From Henricia sp. BOLD:AAB3569 (Eukaryota; Echinodermata; Asteroidea; Spinulosida; Echinasteridae), in the NCBI GenBank assembly GCA_037783545.1, contig JBBELK010000488.1:62001-126000 (forward strand): DNA of 64,000 nucleotides. The letters are read 5' to 3'. A model generated the notes under the pieces. The model ran no database searches and was not told the origin of the DNA. It was given only the letters and a program-made list of their open reading frames with translations. The position numbers were made by a program, and so were the translations under genes. This document shows, piece by piece, positions 38,847-53,335 of this stretch (the stretch's first letter is position 1; every line of letters begins with the position of its first letter).

Positions 38847-41537
38847 AACGTCGGCAAATTTGGAGGTCGAAAAATGTTCCGACGAACTTCAAATTTTGCA
38901 TGCTCCAAAGACTCTATATTGCGCACTTGTCCTAAAAAATTGACAGACTTTCGCCGGGAAATGGCAGAGAAATTTCAGAGTTTAGACAAAAAAGGGGTTG
39001 GCGTTTCCTCGATGCTCCCGCAACCTGTGGCTGTCTGTACACACCTCTTTGGTGTACTCCTGACTCGTGCGCATGCTCAGTCCTTCGGACTGTCGTTGAC
39101 ACGGCCCAGTTTGGGACGGGATTTTGGTCAAAGTGTGGTCCAAACGTCGGCAAATTTGGAGGTCGATAAATGTTCCGACGAACTTCAAATTGTGCATGCT
39201 CCAAAGACTCTATATTGCGCACTTGTCCTAAAAAAATGACAGACTTTCGCCGGGAAATGGCAGAGAAATTTCAGAGTTTAGAAAAAAAAGGGGTTGGCGC
39301 TTCCTGGATGCTCCCGCAACCTGTGGCTGTCTGTACACACCTCTTTGGTGTACTCCTGACTCGTGCGCATGCTCAGTCCTTCGGACTGTCGTTGACACGG
39401 CCAGTTTGGGACGGGATTTTGGTCAAAGTGTGGTCCAAACGTCGGAAAATTTGGAGGTCGAAAAATGTTCCGACGAACTTCAAATTTTGCATGCTCCAAA
39501 GACTCTATATTGCGCACTTGTCCTAAAAAATTGACAGACTTTCGCCGAGAAATGGCAGAGAAATTTCAGAGTTTAGAAAAAAAAAGGGGTTGGCGCTTCC
39601 TGGTTGCTCCCGCAACCTGTGGCTGTCTGTACACACCTCTTTGGTGTACTCCTGACTCGTGCGCATGCTCAGTCCTTCGGACTGTCGTTGACACGGCCCA
39701 GTTTGGGACGGGATTTTGGTCAAAGTGTGGTCCAAACGTCGGCAAATTTGGAGGTCGAAAAATGTTCCGACGAACTTCAAATTGTGCATGCTCCAAAGAC
39801 TCTATATTGCGCACTTGTCCTAAAAAATTGACAGACTTTCGCCGGGAAATGGCAGAGAAATTTCAGAGTTTAGAAAAAAAAGGGGTTGGCGCTTCCTGGA
39901 TGCTCCCGCAACCTGTGGCTGTCTGTACACACCTCTTTGGTGTACTCCTGACTCGTGCGCATGCTCAGTCCTTCGGACTGTCGTTGACACGGCCCAGTTT
40001 GGGACGGGATTTTGGTCAAAGTGTGGTCCAAACGTCGGAAAATTTGGAGGTCGAAAAATGTTCCGACGAACTTCAAATTTTGCATGCTCCAAAGACTCTA
40101 TATTGCGCACTTGTCCTAAAAAATTGACAGACTTTCGCCGGGAAATGGCAGAGAAATTTCAGAGTTTAGAAAAAAAAGGGGTTGGCGCTTCCTGGATGCT
40201 CCCGCAACCTGTGGCTGTCTGTACACACCTCTTTGGTGTACTCCTGACTCGTGCGCATGCTCAGTCCTTCGGACTGTCGTTGACACGGCCCAGTTTGGGA
40301 CGGGATTTTGGTCAAAGTGTGGTCCAAACGTCGGCAAATTTGGAGGTCGAAAAATGTTCCGACGAACTTCAAATTTTGCATGCTCCAAAGACTCTATATT
40401 GCGCACTTGTCCTAAAAAATTGACAGACTTTCGCCGGGAAATGGCAGAGAAATTTCAGAGTTTAGAAACAAAAGGGGTTGGCGCTTCCTGGATGCTCCCG
40501 CAACCTGTGGCTGTCTGTACACACCTCTTTGTTGTACTCCTGACTCGTGCGCATGCTCAGTCCTTCGGACTGTCGTTGACACGGCCCAGTTTGGGACGGG
40601 ATTTTGGTCAAAGTGTGGTCCAAACGTCGGCAAATTCGGAGGTCGAAAAATGTTCCGACGAACTTCAAATTTTGTATGCTCCAAAGACTGTATATTGCGC
40701 ACTTGTCCTAAAAAATTGACAGACTTTCGCCGGGAAATGGCAGAGAAATTTCCGAGTTTAGAAAAAAAAGGGGTTGGCGCTTCCTGGATGCTCCCGCAAC
40801 CTGTGGCTGTCTGTACACACCTCTTTGGTGTACTGCTGACTCGTGCGCATGCTCAGTCCTTCGGACTGTCGTTGACACGGCCCAGTTTGGGACGGGATTT
40901 TGGTCAAAGTGTGGTCCAAACGTCGGAAAATTTGGAGGTCGAAAAATGTTCCGACGAACTTCAAATTTTGCATGCTCCAAAGACTCTATATTGCGCACTT
41001 GTCCTAAAAAATTGACAGACTTTCGCCGGGAAATGGCAGAGAAATTTCAGAGTTTAGAAAAAAAAGGGGTTGGCGCTTCCTGGTTGCTCCCGCAACCTGT
41101 GGCTGTCTGTACACACCTCTTTGGTGTACTCCTGACTCGTGCGCATGCTCAGTCCTTCGGACTGTCGTTGACACGGCCCAGTTTGGGACGGGATTTTGGT
41201 CAAAGTGTGGTCCAAACGTCGGCAAATTTGGAGGTCGAAAAATGTTCCGACGAACTTTAAATTTTGCATGCTCCAAAGACTCTATATTGCGCACTTGTCC
41301 TAAAAAATTGACAGACTTTCGCCGGGAAATGGCAGAGAAATTTCAGAGTTTAGAAAAAAAAGGGGTTGGCGCTTCCTGGATGCTCCCGCAACCTGTGGCT
41401 GTCTGTACACACCTCTTTGGTGTACTCCTGACTCGTGCGCATGCTCAGTCCTTCGGACTGTCGTTGACACGGCCCAGTTTGGGACGGGATTTTGGTCAAA
41501 GTGTGGTCCAAACGTTGGCAAATTTGGAGGTCGAAAA

Positions 41538-44500
41538 ATGTTCCGACGAACTTCAAATTTTGCATGCTCCAAAGACTCTATATTGCGCACTTGTCCTAAA
41601 AAATTGACAGACTTTCGCCGGGAAATGGCAGAGAAATTTCAGAGTTTAGAAAAAAAAGGGGGTTGGCGCTTCCTGGATGCTCCCGCAACCTGTGGCTGTC
41701 TGTACACACCTCTTTGGTGTACTCCTGACTCGTGCGCATGCTCAGTCCTTCGGACTGTCGTTGACACGGCCCAGTTTGGGACGGGATTTTGGTCAAAGTG
41801 TGGTCCAAACGTCGGCAAATTTGGAGGTCGAAAAATGTTCCGACGAACTTCAAATTTTGCATGCTCCAAAGACTCTATATTGCGCACTTGTCCTAAAAAA
41901 TTGACAGACTTTCGCCGGGAAATGGCAGAGAAATTTCAGAGTTTAGAAAAAAAGGGGTTGGCGCTTCCTGGTTGCTCCCGCAACCTGTGGCTGTCTGTAC
42001 AAACCTCTTTGGTGTACTCCTGACTCGTGCGCATGCTCAGTCCTTCGGACTGTCGTTAACACGGCCCAGTTTGGGATGGGATTTTGGTCAAAGTGTGGTC
42101 CAAACGTCGGCAAATTTGGAGATCGAAAAATGTTCCGACGAACTTCAAATTTTGCATGCTCCAAAGACTCTATATTGCGCACTTGTCCTAAAAAATTGAC
42201 AGACTTTCGCCGGGAAATGGCAGATACATTTCAGAGTTTAGAAAAAAAAGGGGTTGGCGCTTCCTGGATGCTCCCGCAACCTGTGGCTGTCTGTACACAC
42301 CTCTTTGGTGTACTCCTGACTCGTGCGCATGCTCAGTCCTTCGGACTGTCGTTGACACGGCCCAGTTTGGGACGGGATTTTGGTCAAAGTGTGGTCCAAA
42401 CGTTGGCAAATTTGGAGGTCGAAAAATGTTCCGACGAACTTCAAATTTTGCATGCTCCAAAGACTCTATATTGCGCACTTGTCCTAAAAAATTGACAGAC
42501 TTTCGCCGGGAAATGGCAGAGAAATTTCAGAGTTTAGAAAAAAAAGGGGGTTGGCGCTTCCTGGATGCTCCCGCAACCTGTGGCTGTCTGTACACACCTC
42601 TTTGGTGTACTCCTGACTCGTGCGCATGCTCAGTCCTTCGGACTGTCGTTGACACGGCCCAGTTTGGGACGGGATTTTGGTCAAAGTGTGGTCCAAACGT
42701 CGGCAAATTTGGAGGTCGAAAAATGTTCCGACGAACTTCAAATTTTGCATGCTCCAAAGACTCTATATTGCGCACTTGTCCTAAAAAATTGACAGACTTT
42801 CGCCGGGAAATGGCAGAGAAATTTCAGAGTTTAGAAAAAAAGGGGTTGGCGCTTCCTGGTTGCTCCCGCAACCTGTGGCTGTCTGTACAAACCTCTTTGG
42901 TGTACTCCTGACTCGTGCGCATGCTCAGTCCTTCGGACTGTCGTTAACACGGCCCAGTTTGGGATGGGATTTTGGTCAAAGTGTGGTCCAAACGTCGGCA
43001 AATTTGGAGATCGAAAAATGTTCCGACGAACTTCAAATTTTGCATGCTCCAAAGACTCTATATTGCGCACTTGTCCTAAAAAATTGACAGACTTTCGCCG
43101 GGAAATGGCAGATACATTTCAGAGTTTAGAAAAAAAAGGGGTTGGCGCTTCCTGGATGCTCCCGCAACCTGTGGCTGTCTGTACACACCTCTTTGGTGTA
43201 CTCCTGACTCGTGCGCATGCTCAGTCCTTCGGACTGTCGTTGACACGGCCCAGTTTGGGACGGGATTTTGGTCAAAGTGTGGTCCAAACGTCGGCAAATT
43301 TGGAGGTCGAAAAATGTTCCGACGAACTTCAAATTTTGCATGCTCCAAAGACTCTATATTGCGCACTTGTCCTAAAAAATTGACAGACTTTCGCCGGGAA
43401 ATGGCAGAGAAATTTCAGAGTTTAGAAAAAAAAGGGGTTGGCGCTTCCTGGTTGCTCCCGCAACCTGTGGCTGTCTGTACAAACCTCTTTGGTGTACTCC
43501 TGACTCGTGCGCATGCTCAGTCCTTCGGACTGTCGTTAACACGGCCCAGTTTGGGATGGGATTTTGGTCAAAGTGTGGTCCAAACGTCGGCAAATTTGGA
43601 GGTCGAAAAATGTTCCGACGAACTTCAAATTTTGCATGCTCCAAAGACTCTATATTGCGCACTTGTCCTAAAAAATTGACAGACTTTCGCCGGGAAATGG
43701 CAGATACATATCAGAGTTTAGAAAAAAAAGGGGTTGGCGCTTCCTGGATGCTCCCGCAACCTGTGGCTGTCTGTACACACCTCTTTGGTGTACTCCTGAC
43801 TCGTGCGCATGCTCAGTCCTTCGGACTGTCGTTGACACGGCCCAGTTTGGGACGGGATTTTGGTCAAAGTGTATTCCAAACGTCGGCAAATTTGGAGGTC
43901 GAAAAATGTTCCGACGAACTTCAAATTTTGCATGCTCCAAAGACTCTATATTGCGCACTTGTCCTAAAAAATTGACAGACTTTCGCCGGGAAATGGCAGA
44001 GAAATTTCAGAGTTTAGAAAAAAAGGGGTTGGCGCTTCCTGGATGCTCCCGCAACCTGTGGCTGTCTGTACACACCTCTTTGGTGTACTCCTGACTCGTA
44101 CGCATGCTCAGTCCTTCGGACTGTCGTTGACACGGCCCAGTTTGGGACGGGATTTTGGTGAAAGTGTGGTCCAAACGTCGGCAAATTTGGAGGTCGAAAA
44201 ATGTTCCGTCGAACTTCAAATTTTGCATGCTCTATATTGCGCACTTGTCCTAAAAAATTGACAGACTTTCGCCGGGAAATGGCAGAGAAATTTCAGAGTT
44301 TAGAAAAAAAAGGGGTTGGCGCTTCCTGGTTGCTCCCGCAACCTGTGGCTGTCTGTACAAACCTCTTTGGTGTACTCCTGACTCGTGCGCATGCTCAGTC
44401 CTTCGGACTGTCGTTAACACGGCCCAGTTTGGGATGGGATTTTGGTCAAAGTGTGGTCCAAACGTCGGCAAATTTGGAGGTCGAAAAATGTTCCGACGAA

Positions 44501-45731
44501 CTTCAAATTTTGCATGCTCCAAAGACTCTATATTGCGCACTTGTCCTAAAAAATTGACAGACTTTCGCCGGGAAATGGCAGATACATTTCAGAGTTTAGA
44601 AAAAAAAGGGGTTGGCGCTTCCTGGATGCTCCCGCAACCTGTGGCTGTCTGTACACACCTCTTTGGTGTACTCCTGACTCGTGCGCATGCTCAGTCCTTC
44701 GGACTGTCGTTGACACGGCCCAGTTTGGGACGGGATTTTGGTCAAAGTGTATTCCAAACGTCGGCAAATTTGGAGGTCGAAAAATGTTCCGACGAACTTC
44801 AAATTTTGCATGCTCCAAAGACTCTATATTGCGCACTTGTCCTAAAAAATTGACAGACTTTCGCCGGGAAATGGCAGAGAAATTTCAGAGTTTAGAAAAA
44901 AAGGGTTTGGCGCTTCCTGGATGCTCCCGCAACCTGTGGCTGTCTGTACACACCTCTTTGGTGTACTCCTGACTCGTGCGCATGCTCAGTCCTTCGGACT
45001 GTCGTTGACACGGCCCAGTTTGGGACGGGATTTTGGTGAAAGTGTGGTCCAAACGTCGGCAAATTTGGAGGTCGAAAAATGTTCCGTCGAACTTCAAATT
45101 TTGCATGCTCTATATTGCGCACTTGTCCTAAAAAATTGACAGACTTTCGCCGGGAAATGGCAGAGAAATTTCAGAGTTTAGAAAAAAAAGGGGTTGGCGC
45201 TTCCTGGTTGCTCCCGCAACCTGTGGCTGTCTGTACAAACCTCTTTGGTGTACTCCTGACTCGTGCGCATGCTCAGTCCTTCGGACTGTCGTTAACACGG
45301 CCCAGTTTGGGATGGGATTTTGGTCAAAGTGTGGTCCAAACGTCGGCAAATTTGGAGGTCGAAAAATGTTCCGACGAACTTCAAATTTTGCATGCTCCAA
45401 AGACTCTATATTGCGCACTTGTCCTAAAAAATTGACAGACTTTCGCCGGGAAATGGCAGATACATTTCAGAGTTTAGAAAAAAAAGGGGTTGGCGCTTCC
45501 TGGATGCTCCCGCAACCTGTGGCTGTCTGTACACACCTCTTTGGTGTACTCCTGACTCGTGCGCATGCTCAGTCCTTCGGACTGTCGTTGACACGGCCCA
45601 GTTTGGGACGGGATTTTGGTCAAAGTGTATTCCAAACGTCGGCAAATTTGGAGGTCGAAAAATGTTCCGACGAACTTCAAATTTTGCATGCTCCAAAGAC
45701 TCTATATTGCGCACTTGTCCTACAAAATTGA
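41538..45731 (+). repeat. 3-monomer higher-order repeat, type A (888 bp, later 878 bp)
   Basis: Marks recur every three monomers. GTACAAACC with GTTAACACGG and GGGATGGG appears near 42,000-42,080, 42,890-42,968, 43,480-43,560, 44,357-44,438 and 45,235-45,316. GGCAGATACAT appears at the following monomer. From about 43.5 kb the period is 878 because one monomer per unit carries the 9-bp deletion. The 42.0 to 42.9 kb step is exactly 888 bp and those units look nearly identical. Confidence 0.85.
44201..44487 (+). repeat. Satellite monomer with 9-bp deletion and CCGTCGAAC mark (example)
   Basis: Reads GCATGCTCTATATTG, lacking the CCAAAGACT present in the normal GCATGCTCCAAAGACTC. The same monomer has CCGTCGAAC in place of CCGACGAAC. 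The pair of changes recurs in monomers starting at 45079, 51283, 52457, 58369 and 61314, while monomers at 56885 and 59835 have the CCGTCGAAC change without the deletion. Confidence 0.85.
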
Positions 45732-48700
45732 CAGACTTTCGCCGGGAAATGGCAGAGAAATTTCAGAGTTTAGAAAAAAAAGGGGTTGGCGCTTCCTGGA
45801 TGCTCCCGCAACCTGTGGCTGTCTGTACACACCTCTTTGGTGTACTCCTGACTCGTGCGCATGATCAGTCATTCGGACTGTCGTTGACACGGCCCAGTTT
45901 GGGACGGGATTTTGGTCAAAGTGTGGTCCAAACGTCGGCAAATTTGGAGGTCGAAAAATGTTCCGACGAACTTCAAATTTTGCATGCTCCAAAGACTCTA
46001 TATTGCGCACTTGTCCTAAAAAATTGACAGACTTTCGCCGGGAAATGGCAGAGAAATTTCAGAGTTTAGAAAAAAAAGGGGTTGGCGCTTCCTGGATGCT
46101 CCCGCAACCTGTGGCTGTCTGTACACACCTCTTTGGTGTACTCCTGACTCGTGCGCATGCTCAGTCCTTCGGACTGTCGTTGACACGGCCCAGTTTGGGA
46201 CGGGATTTTGGTCAAAGTGTGGTCCAAACGTCGGCAAATTTGGAGGTCGAAAAATGTTCCGACGAACTTCAAATTTTGCATGCTCCAAAGACTCTATATT
46301 GCGCACTTGTCCTAAAAAATTGACAGACTTTCGCCGGGAAATGGCAGAGAAATTTCAGAGTTTAGAAAAAAAGGGGGTTGGCGCTTCCTGGATGCTCCCG
46401 CAACCTGTGGCTGTCTGTACACACCTCTTTGGTGTACTCCTGACTCGTGCGCATGCTCAGTCCTTCGGACTGTCGTTGACACGGCCCAGTTTGGGACGGG
46501 ATTTTGGTCAAAGTGTGGTCCAAACGTCGGCAAATTTGGAGGTCGAAAAATGTTCCGACGAACTTCAAATTTTGCATGCTCCAAAGACTCTATATTGCGC
46601 ACTTGTCCTAAAAAATTGACAGACTTTCGCCGGGAAATGGCAGAGAAATTTCAGAGTTTAGAAAAAAAAGGGGTTGGCGCTTCCTGGATGCTCCCGCAAC
46701 CTGTGGCTGTCTGTACACACCTCTTTGGTGTACTCCTGACTCGTGCGCATGCTCAGTCCTTCGGACTGTCGTTGACACGGCCCAGTTTGGGACGGGATTT
46801 TGGTCAAAGTGTGGTCCAAACGTCGGCAAATTTGGAGGTCGAAAAATGTTCCGACGAACTTCAAATTTTGCATGCACCAAAGACTCTATATTGCGCACTT
46901 GTCCTAAAAAATTGACAGACTTTCGTCGGGAAATGGCAGAGAAATTTTAGAGTTTAGAAAAAAAAGGGGTTGGCGCTTCCTGGATGCTCCCGCAACCTGT
47001 GGCTGTCTGTACACACCTCTTTGGTGTACTCCTCACTCGTGCGCATGCTCAGTCCTTCGGACTGTCGTTGACACGGCCCAGTTTGGGACGGGATTTTGGT
47101 CAAAGTGTGGTCCAAACGTCGGCAAATTTGGAGGTCGAAAAATGTTCCGACGAACTTCAAATTTTGCATGCTCCAAAGACTCTATATTGCGCACTTGTCC
47201 TAAAAAATTGACAGACTTTCGCCGGGAAATGGCAGATAAATTTAAGAGTTTAGAAAAAAAAGGGGTTGGCGCTTCCTGGATGCTCCCGCAACCTGTGGCT
47301 GTCTGTACACACCTATTTGGTGTACTCCTGACTCGTGCGCATGCTCAGTCCTTCGGACTGTCGTTGACACGGCCCAGTTTGGGACGGGATTTTGGTCAAA
47401 GTGTGGTCCAAACGTCGGCAAATTTGGAGGTCGAAAAATGTTCCGACGAACTTCAAATTTTGCATGCTCCAAAGACTCTATATTGCGCACTTGTCCTAAA
47501 AAATTGACAGACTTTCGCCGGGAAATGGCAGAGAAATTTCAGAGTTTAGAAAAAAAAGGGGTTGGCGCTTCCTGGATGCTCCCGCAACCTGTGGCTGTCT
47601 GTACACACCTCTTTGGTGTACTCCTGACTCGTGCGCATGCTCAGTCCTTCGGACTGTCGTTGACACGGCCCAGTTTGGGACGGGATTTTGGTCAAAGTGT
47701 GGTCCAAACGTCGGCAAATTTGGAGGTCGAAAAATGTTCCGACGAACTTCAAATTTTGCATGCTCCAAAGACTCTATATTGCGCACTTGTCCTAAAAAAT
47801 TGACAGACTTTCGCCGGGAAATGGCAGAGAAATTTCAGAGTTTAGAAAAAAAGGGGGTTTGGCGCTTCCTGGATGCTCCCGCAACCTGTGGCTGTCTGTA
47901 CACACCTCTTTGGTGTACTCCTGACTCGTGCGCATGCTCAGTCCTTCGGACTGTCGTTGACACGGCCCAGTTTGGGACGGGATTTTGGTCAAAGTGTGGT
48001 CCAAACGTCGGCAAATTTGGAGGTCGAAAAATGTTCCGACGAACTTCAAATTTTGCATGCTCCAAAGACTCTATATTGCGCACTTGTCCTAAAAAATTGA
48101 CAGACTTTCGCCGGGAAATGGCAGAGAAATTTCAGAGTTTAGAAAAAAAAGGGGTTGGCGCTTCCTGGATGCTCCCGCAACCTGTGGCTGTCTGTACACA
48201 CCTCTTTGGTGTACTCCTGACTCGTGCGCATGCTCAGTCCTTCGGACTGTCGTTGACACAGCCCAGTTTGGGACGGGATTTTGGTCAAAGTGTGGTCCAA
48301 ACGTCGGCAAATTTGGAGGTCGAAAAATGTTCCGACGAACTTCAAATTTTGCATGCTCCAAAGACTCTATATTGCGCACTTGTCCTAAAAAATTGACAGA
48401 CTTTCGCCGGGAAATGGCAGAGAAATTTCAGAGTTTAGAAAAAAAAGGGGTTGGCGCTTCCTGGATGCTCCCGCAACCTGTGGCTGTCTGTACACACCTC
48501 TTTGGTGTACTCCTGACTCGTGCGCATGCTCAGTCCTTCGGACTGTCGTTGACACGGCCCAGTTTGGGACGGGATTTTGGTCAAAGTGTGGTCCAAACGT
48601 CGGCAAATTTGGAGGTCGAAAAATGTTCCGACGAACTTCAAATTTTGCATGCTTCAAAGACTCTATATTGCGCACTTGTCCTAAAAAATTGACAGACTTT

Positions 48701-48917
48701 CGCCGGGAAATGGCAGAGAAATTTCAGAGTTTAGAAAAAAAGGGGTTGGCGCTTCCTGGATGCTCCCGCAACCTGTGGCTGTCTGTACACACCTCTTTGG
48801 TGTACTCCTGACTCGTGCGCATGCTCAGTCCTTCGGACTGTCGTTGACACGGCCCAGTTTGGGACGGGATTTTGGTCAAAGTGTGGTCCAAACGTCGGCA
48901 AATTTGGAGGTCGAAAA

Positions 48918-51176
48918 ATGTTCCGACGAACTTCAAATTTTGCATGCTCCAAAGACTCTATATTGCGCACTTGTCCTAACAAATTGACAGACTTTCGCCG
49001 GGAAATGGCAGAGAAATTTCAGAGTTTAGAAAAAAAAGGGGTTGGCGCTTCCTGGATGCTCCCGCAACCTGTGGCTGTCTGTACACACCTCTTTGGTGTA
49101 CTCCTGACTCGTGCGCATGCTCAGTCCTTCGGACTGTCGTTGACACGGCCCAGTTTGGGACGGGATTTTGGCAAAGTGTGGTCCAAACGTCGGCAAATTT
49201 GGAGGTCGAAAAATGTTCCGACGAACTTCAAATTTTGCATGCTCCAAAGACTCTATATTGCGCACTTGTCCTAAAAAATTGACAGACTTTCGCCGGGAAA
49301 TGGCAGAGAAATTTCAGAGTTTAGAAAAAAAAGGGGTTGGCGCTTCCTGGATGCTCCCGCAACCTGTGGCTGTCTGTACACACCTCTTTGGTGTACTCCT
49401 GACTCGTGCGCATGCTCAGTCCTTCGGACTGTCGTTGACACGGCCCAGTTTGGGACGGGATTTTGGTCAAAGTGTGGTCCAAACGTCGGCAAATTTGGAG
49501 GTCGAAAAATGTTCCGACGAACTTCAAATTTTGCATGCACCAAAGACTCTATATTGCGCACTTGTCCTAAAAAATTGACAGACTTTCGCCGGGAAATGGC
49601 AGAGAAATGTCAGAGTTTAGAAAAAAAAGGGGTTGGCGCTTCCTGGATGCTCCCGCAACCTGTGGCTGTCTGTACACACCTCTTTGGTGTACTCCTCACT
49701 CGTGCGCATGCTCAGTCCTTCGGACTGTCGTTGACACGGCCCAGTTTGGGACGGGATTTTGGTCAAAGTGTGGTCCAAACGTCGGCAAATTTGGAGGTCG
49801 AAAAATGTTCCGACGAACTTCAAATTTTGCATGCTCCAAAGACTCTATATTGCGCACTTGTCCTAAAAAATTGACAGACTTTCGCCGGGAAATGGCAGAT
49901 AAATTTCAGAGTTTAGAAAAAAAAGGGGTTGGCGCTTCCTGGATGCTCCCGCAACCTGTGGCTGTCTGTACACACCTATTTGGTGTACTCCTGACTCGTG
50001 CGCATGCTCAGTCCTTCGGACTGTCGTTGACACGGCCCAGTTTGGGACGGGATTTTGGTCAAAGTGTGGTCCAAACGTCGGCAAATTTGGAGGTCGAAAA
50101 ATGTTCCGACGAACTTCAAATTTTGCATGCTCCAAAGACTCTATATTGCGCACTTGTCCTAAAAAATTGACAGACTTTCGCCGGGAAATGGCAGAGAAAT
50201 TTCAGAGTTTAGAAAAAAAGGGGTTGGGGCTTCCTGGATGCTCCCGCAACCTGTGGCTGTCTGTACACACCTATTTGGTGTACTCCTGACCCGTGCGCAT
50301 GCTCAGTCCTTCGGACTGTCGTTGACACGGCCCAGTTTGGGACGGGATTTTGGTCAAAGTGTGGTCCAAACGTCGGCAAATTTGGAGGTCGAAAAATGTT
50401 CCGACGAACTTCAAATTTTGCATGCTCCAAAGACTCTATATTGCGCACTTGTCCTAAAAAATTGACAGACTTTCGCCGGGAAATGGCAGAGAAATTTCAG
50501 AGTTTAGAAAAAAAAGGGGTTGGCGCTTCCTGGATGCTCCCGCAACCTGTGGCTGTCTGTACACACCTCTTTGGTGTACTCCTCACTCGTGCGCATGCTC
50601 AGTCCTTCGGACTGTCGTTGACACGGCCCAGTTTGGGACGGGATTTTGGTCAAAGTGTGGTCCAAACGTCGGCAAATTTGGAGGTCGAAAAATGTTCCGA
50701 CGAACTTCAAATTTTGCATGCTCCAAAGACTCTATATTGCGCACTTGTCCTAAAAAATTGACAGACTTTCGCCGGGAAATGGCAGATAAATTTCAGAGTT
50801 TAGAAAAAAAAGGGGTTGGCGCTTCCTGGATGCTCCCGCAACCTGTGGCTGTCTGTACACACCTATTTGGTGTACTCCTGACTCGTGCGCATGCTCAGTC
50901 CTTCGGACTGTCGTTGACACGGCCCAGTTTGGGACGGGATTTTGGTCAAAGTGTGGTCCAAACGTCGGCAAATTTGGAGGTCGAAAAATGTTCCGACGAA
51001 CTTCAAATTTTGCATGCTCCAAAGACTCTATATTGCGCACTTGTCCTAAAAAATTGACAGACTTTCGCCGGGAAATGGCAGAGAAATTTCAGAGTTTAGA
51101 AAAAAAGGGGTTGGGGCTTCCTGGATGCTCCCGCAACCTGTGGCTGTCTGTACACACCTATTTGGTGTACTCCTGA
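48918..51176 (+). repeat. Left copy of a ~4.4-4.7 kb duplication in the satellite
   Basis: An ordered series of marks (GATTTTGGCAAAG 1-bp deletion near 49,170; GCATGCACC near 49,540; GAGAAATGTCAG near 49,610; CCTCACTCG; GGCAGATAAATTTC; GGTTGGGGC with GACCCGTG) recurs at 53,336-55,020. The offset is 4,418 bp at the first mark and 4,714 bp afterward, so the right copy has one extra monomer. Confidence 0.75.
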
Positions 51177-53335
51177 CCCGTGCGCATGCTCAGTCCTTCG
51201 GACTGTCGTTGACACGGCCCAGTTTGGGACGGGATTTTGGTCAAAGTGTGGTCCAAACGTCGGCAAATTTGGAGGTCGAAAAATGTTCCGTCGAACTTCA
51301 AATTTTGCATGCTCTATATTGCGCACTTGTCCTAAAAAATTGACAGACTTTCGCCGGGAAATGGCAGACAAATTTCAGAGTTTAGAAAAAAAAGGGGTTG
51401 GCGCTTCCTGGATGCTCCCGCAACCTGTGGCTGTCTGTACACACCTCTTTGGTGTACTCCTGACTCGTGCGCATGCTCAGTCCTTCGGACTGTCGTTGAC
51501 ACGGCCCAGTTTGGGACGGGATTTTGGTCAAAGTGTGGTCCAAACGTCGGCAAATTTGGAGGTCGAAAAATGTTCCGACGAACTTCAAATTTTGCATGCT
51601 CCAAAGACTCTATATTGCGCACTTGTCCTAAAAAATTGACAGACTTTCGCCGGGAAATGGCAGAGAAATTTCAGAGTTTAGAAAAAAAAGGGGTTGGCGC
51701 TTCCTGGATGCTCCCGCAACCTGTGGCTGTCTGTACACACCTCTTTGGTGTACTCCTGACTCGTGCGCATGCTCAGTCCTTCGGACTGTCGTTGACACGG
51801 CCCAGTTTGGGACGGGATTTTGGTCAAAGTGTGGTCCAAACGTCGGCAAATTTGGAGGTCGAAAAATGTTCCGACGAACTTCAAATTTTGCATGCTCCAA
51901 AGACTCTATATTGCGCACTTGTCCTAAAAAATTGACAGACTTTCGCCGGGAAATGGCAGAGAAATTTCAGAGTTTAGAAAAAAAAGGGGTTGGCGCTTCC
52001 TGGATGCTCCCGCAACCTGTGGCTGTCTGTACACACCTCATTGGTGTACTCCTGACTCGTGCGCATGCTCAGTCCTTCGGACTGTCGTTGACACGGCCCA
52101 GTTTGCGACGGGATTTTGGTCAAAGTGTGGTCCAAACGTCGGCAAATTTGGAGGTCGAAAAATGTTCCGACGAACTTCAAATTTTGCATGCTCCAAAGAC
52201 TCTATATTGCGCACTTGTCCTAAAAAATTGACAGACTTTCGCCGGGAAATGGCAGAGAAATTTCAGAGTTTAGAAAAAAAGGGGTTGGCGCTTCCTGGAT
52301 GCTCCCGCAACCTGTGGCTGTCTGTACACACCTCTTTGGTGTACTCCTGACTCGTGCGCATGCTCAGTCCTTCGGACTGTCGTTGACACGGCCCAGTTTG
52401 GGACGGGATTTTGGTCAAAGTGTGGTCCAAACGTCGGCAAATTTGGAGGTCGAAAAATGTTCCGTCGAACTTCAAATTTTGCATGCTCTATATTGCGCAC
52501 TTGTCCTAAAAAATTGACAGACTTTCGCCGGGAAATGGCAGACAAATTTCAGAGTTTAGAAAAAAAAGGGGTTGGCGCTTCCTGGATGCTCCCGCAACCT
52601 GTGGCTGTCTGTACACACCTCTTTGGTGTACTCCTGACTCGTGCGCATGCTCAGTCCTTCGGACTGTCGTTGACACGGCCCAGTTTGGGACGGGATTTTG
52701 GTCAAAGTGTGGTCCAAACGTCGGCAAATTTGGAGGTCGAAAAATGTTCCGACGAACTTCAAATTTTGCATGCTCCAAAGACTCTATATTGCGCACTTGT
52801 CCTAAAAAATTGACAGACTTTCGCCGGGAAATGGCAGAGAAATTTCAGAGTTTAGAAAAAAAAGGGGTTGGCGCTTCCTGGATGCTCCCGCAACCTGTGG
52901 CTGTCTGTACACACCTCTTTGGTGTACTCCTGACTCGTGCGCATGCTCAGTCCTTCGGACTGTTGTTGACACGGCCCAGTTTGGGACGGTATTTTGGTCA
53001 AAGTGTGGTCCAAACGTTGGCAAATTTGGAGGTCGAAAAATGTTCCGACGAACTTCAAATTTTGCATGCTCCAAAGACTCTATATTGCGCACTTGTCCTA
53101 AAAAATTGACAGACTTTCGCCGGGAAATGGCAGAGAAATTTCAGAGTTTAGAAAAAAAAGGGGTTGGCGCTTCCTGGATGCTCCCGCAACCTGTGGCTGT
53201 CTGTACACACCTCTTTGGTGTACTCCTGACTCGTGCGCATGCTCAGTCCTTCGGACTGTCGTTGACACGGCCCAGTTTGGGACGGGATTTTGGTCAAAGT
53301 GTGGTCCAAACGTCGGCAAATTTGGAGGTCGAAAA

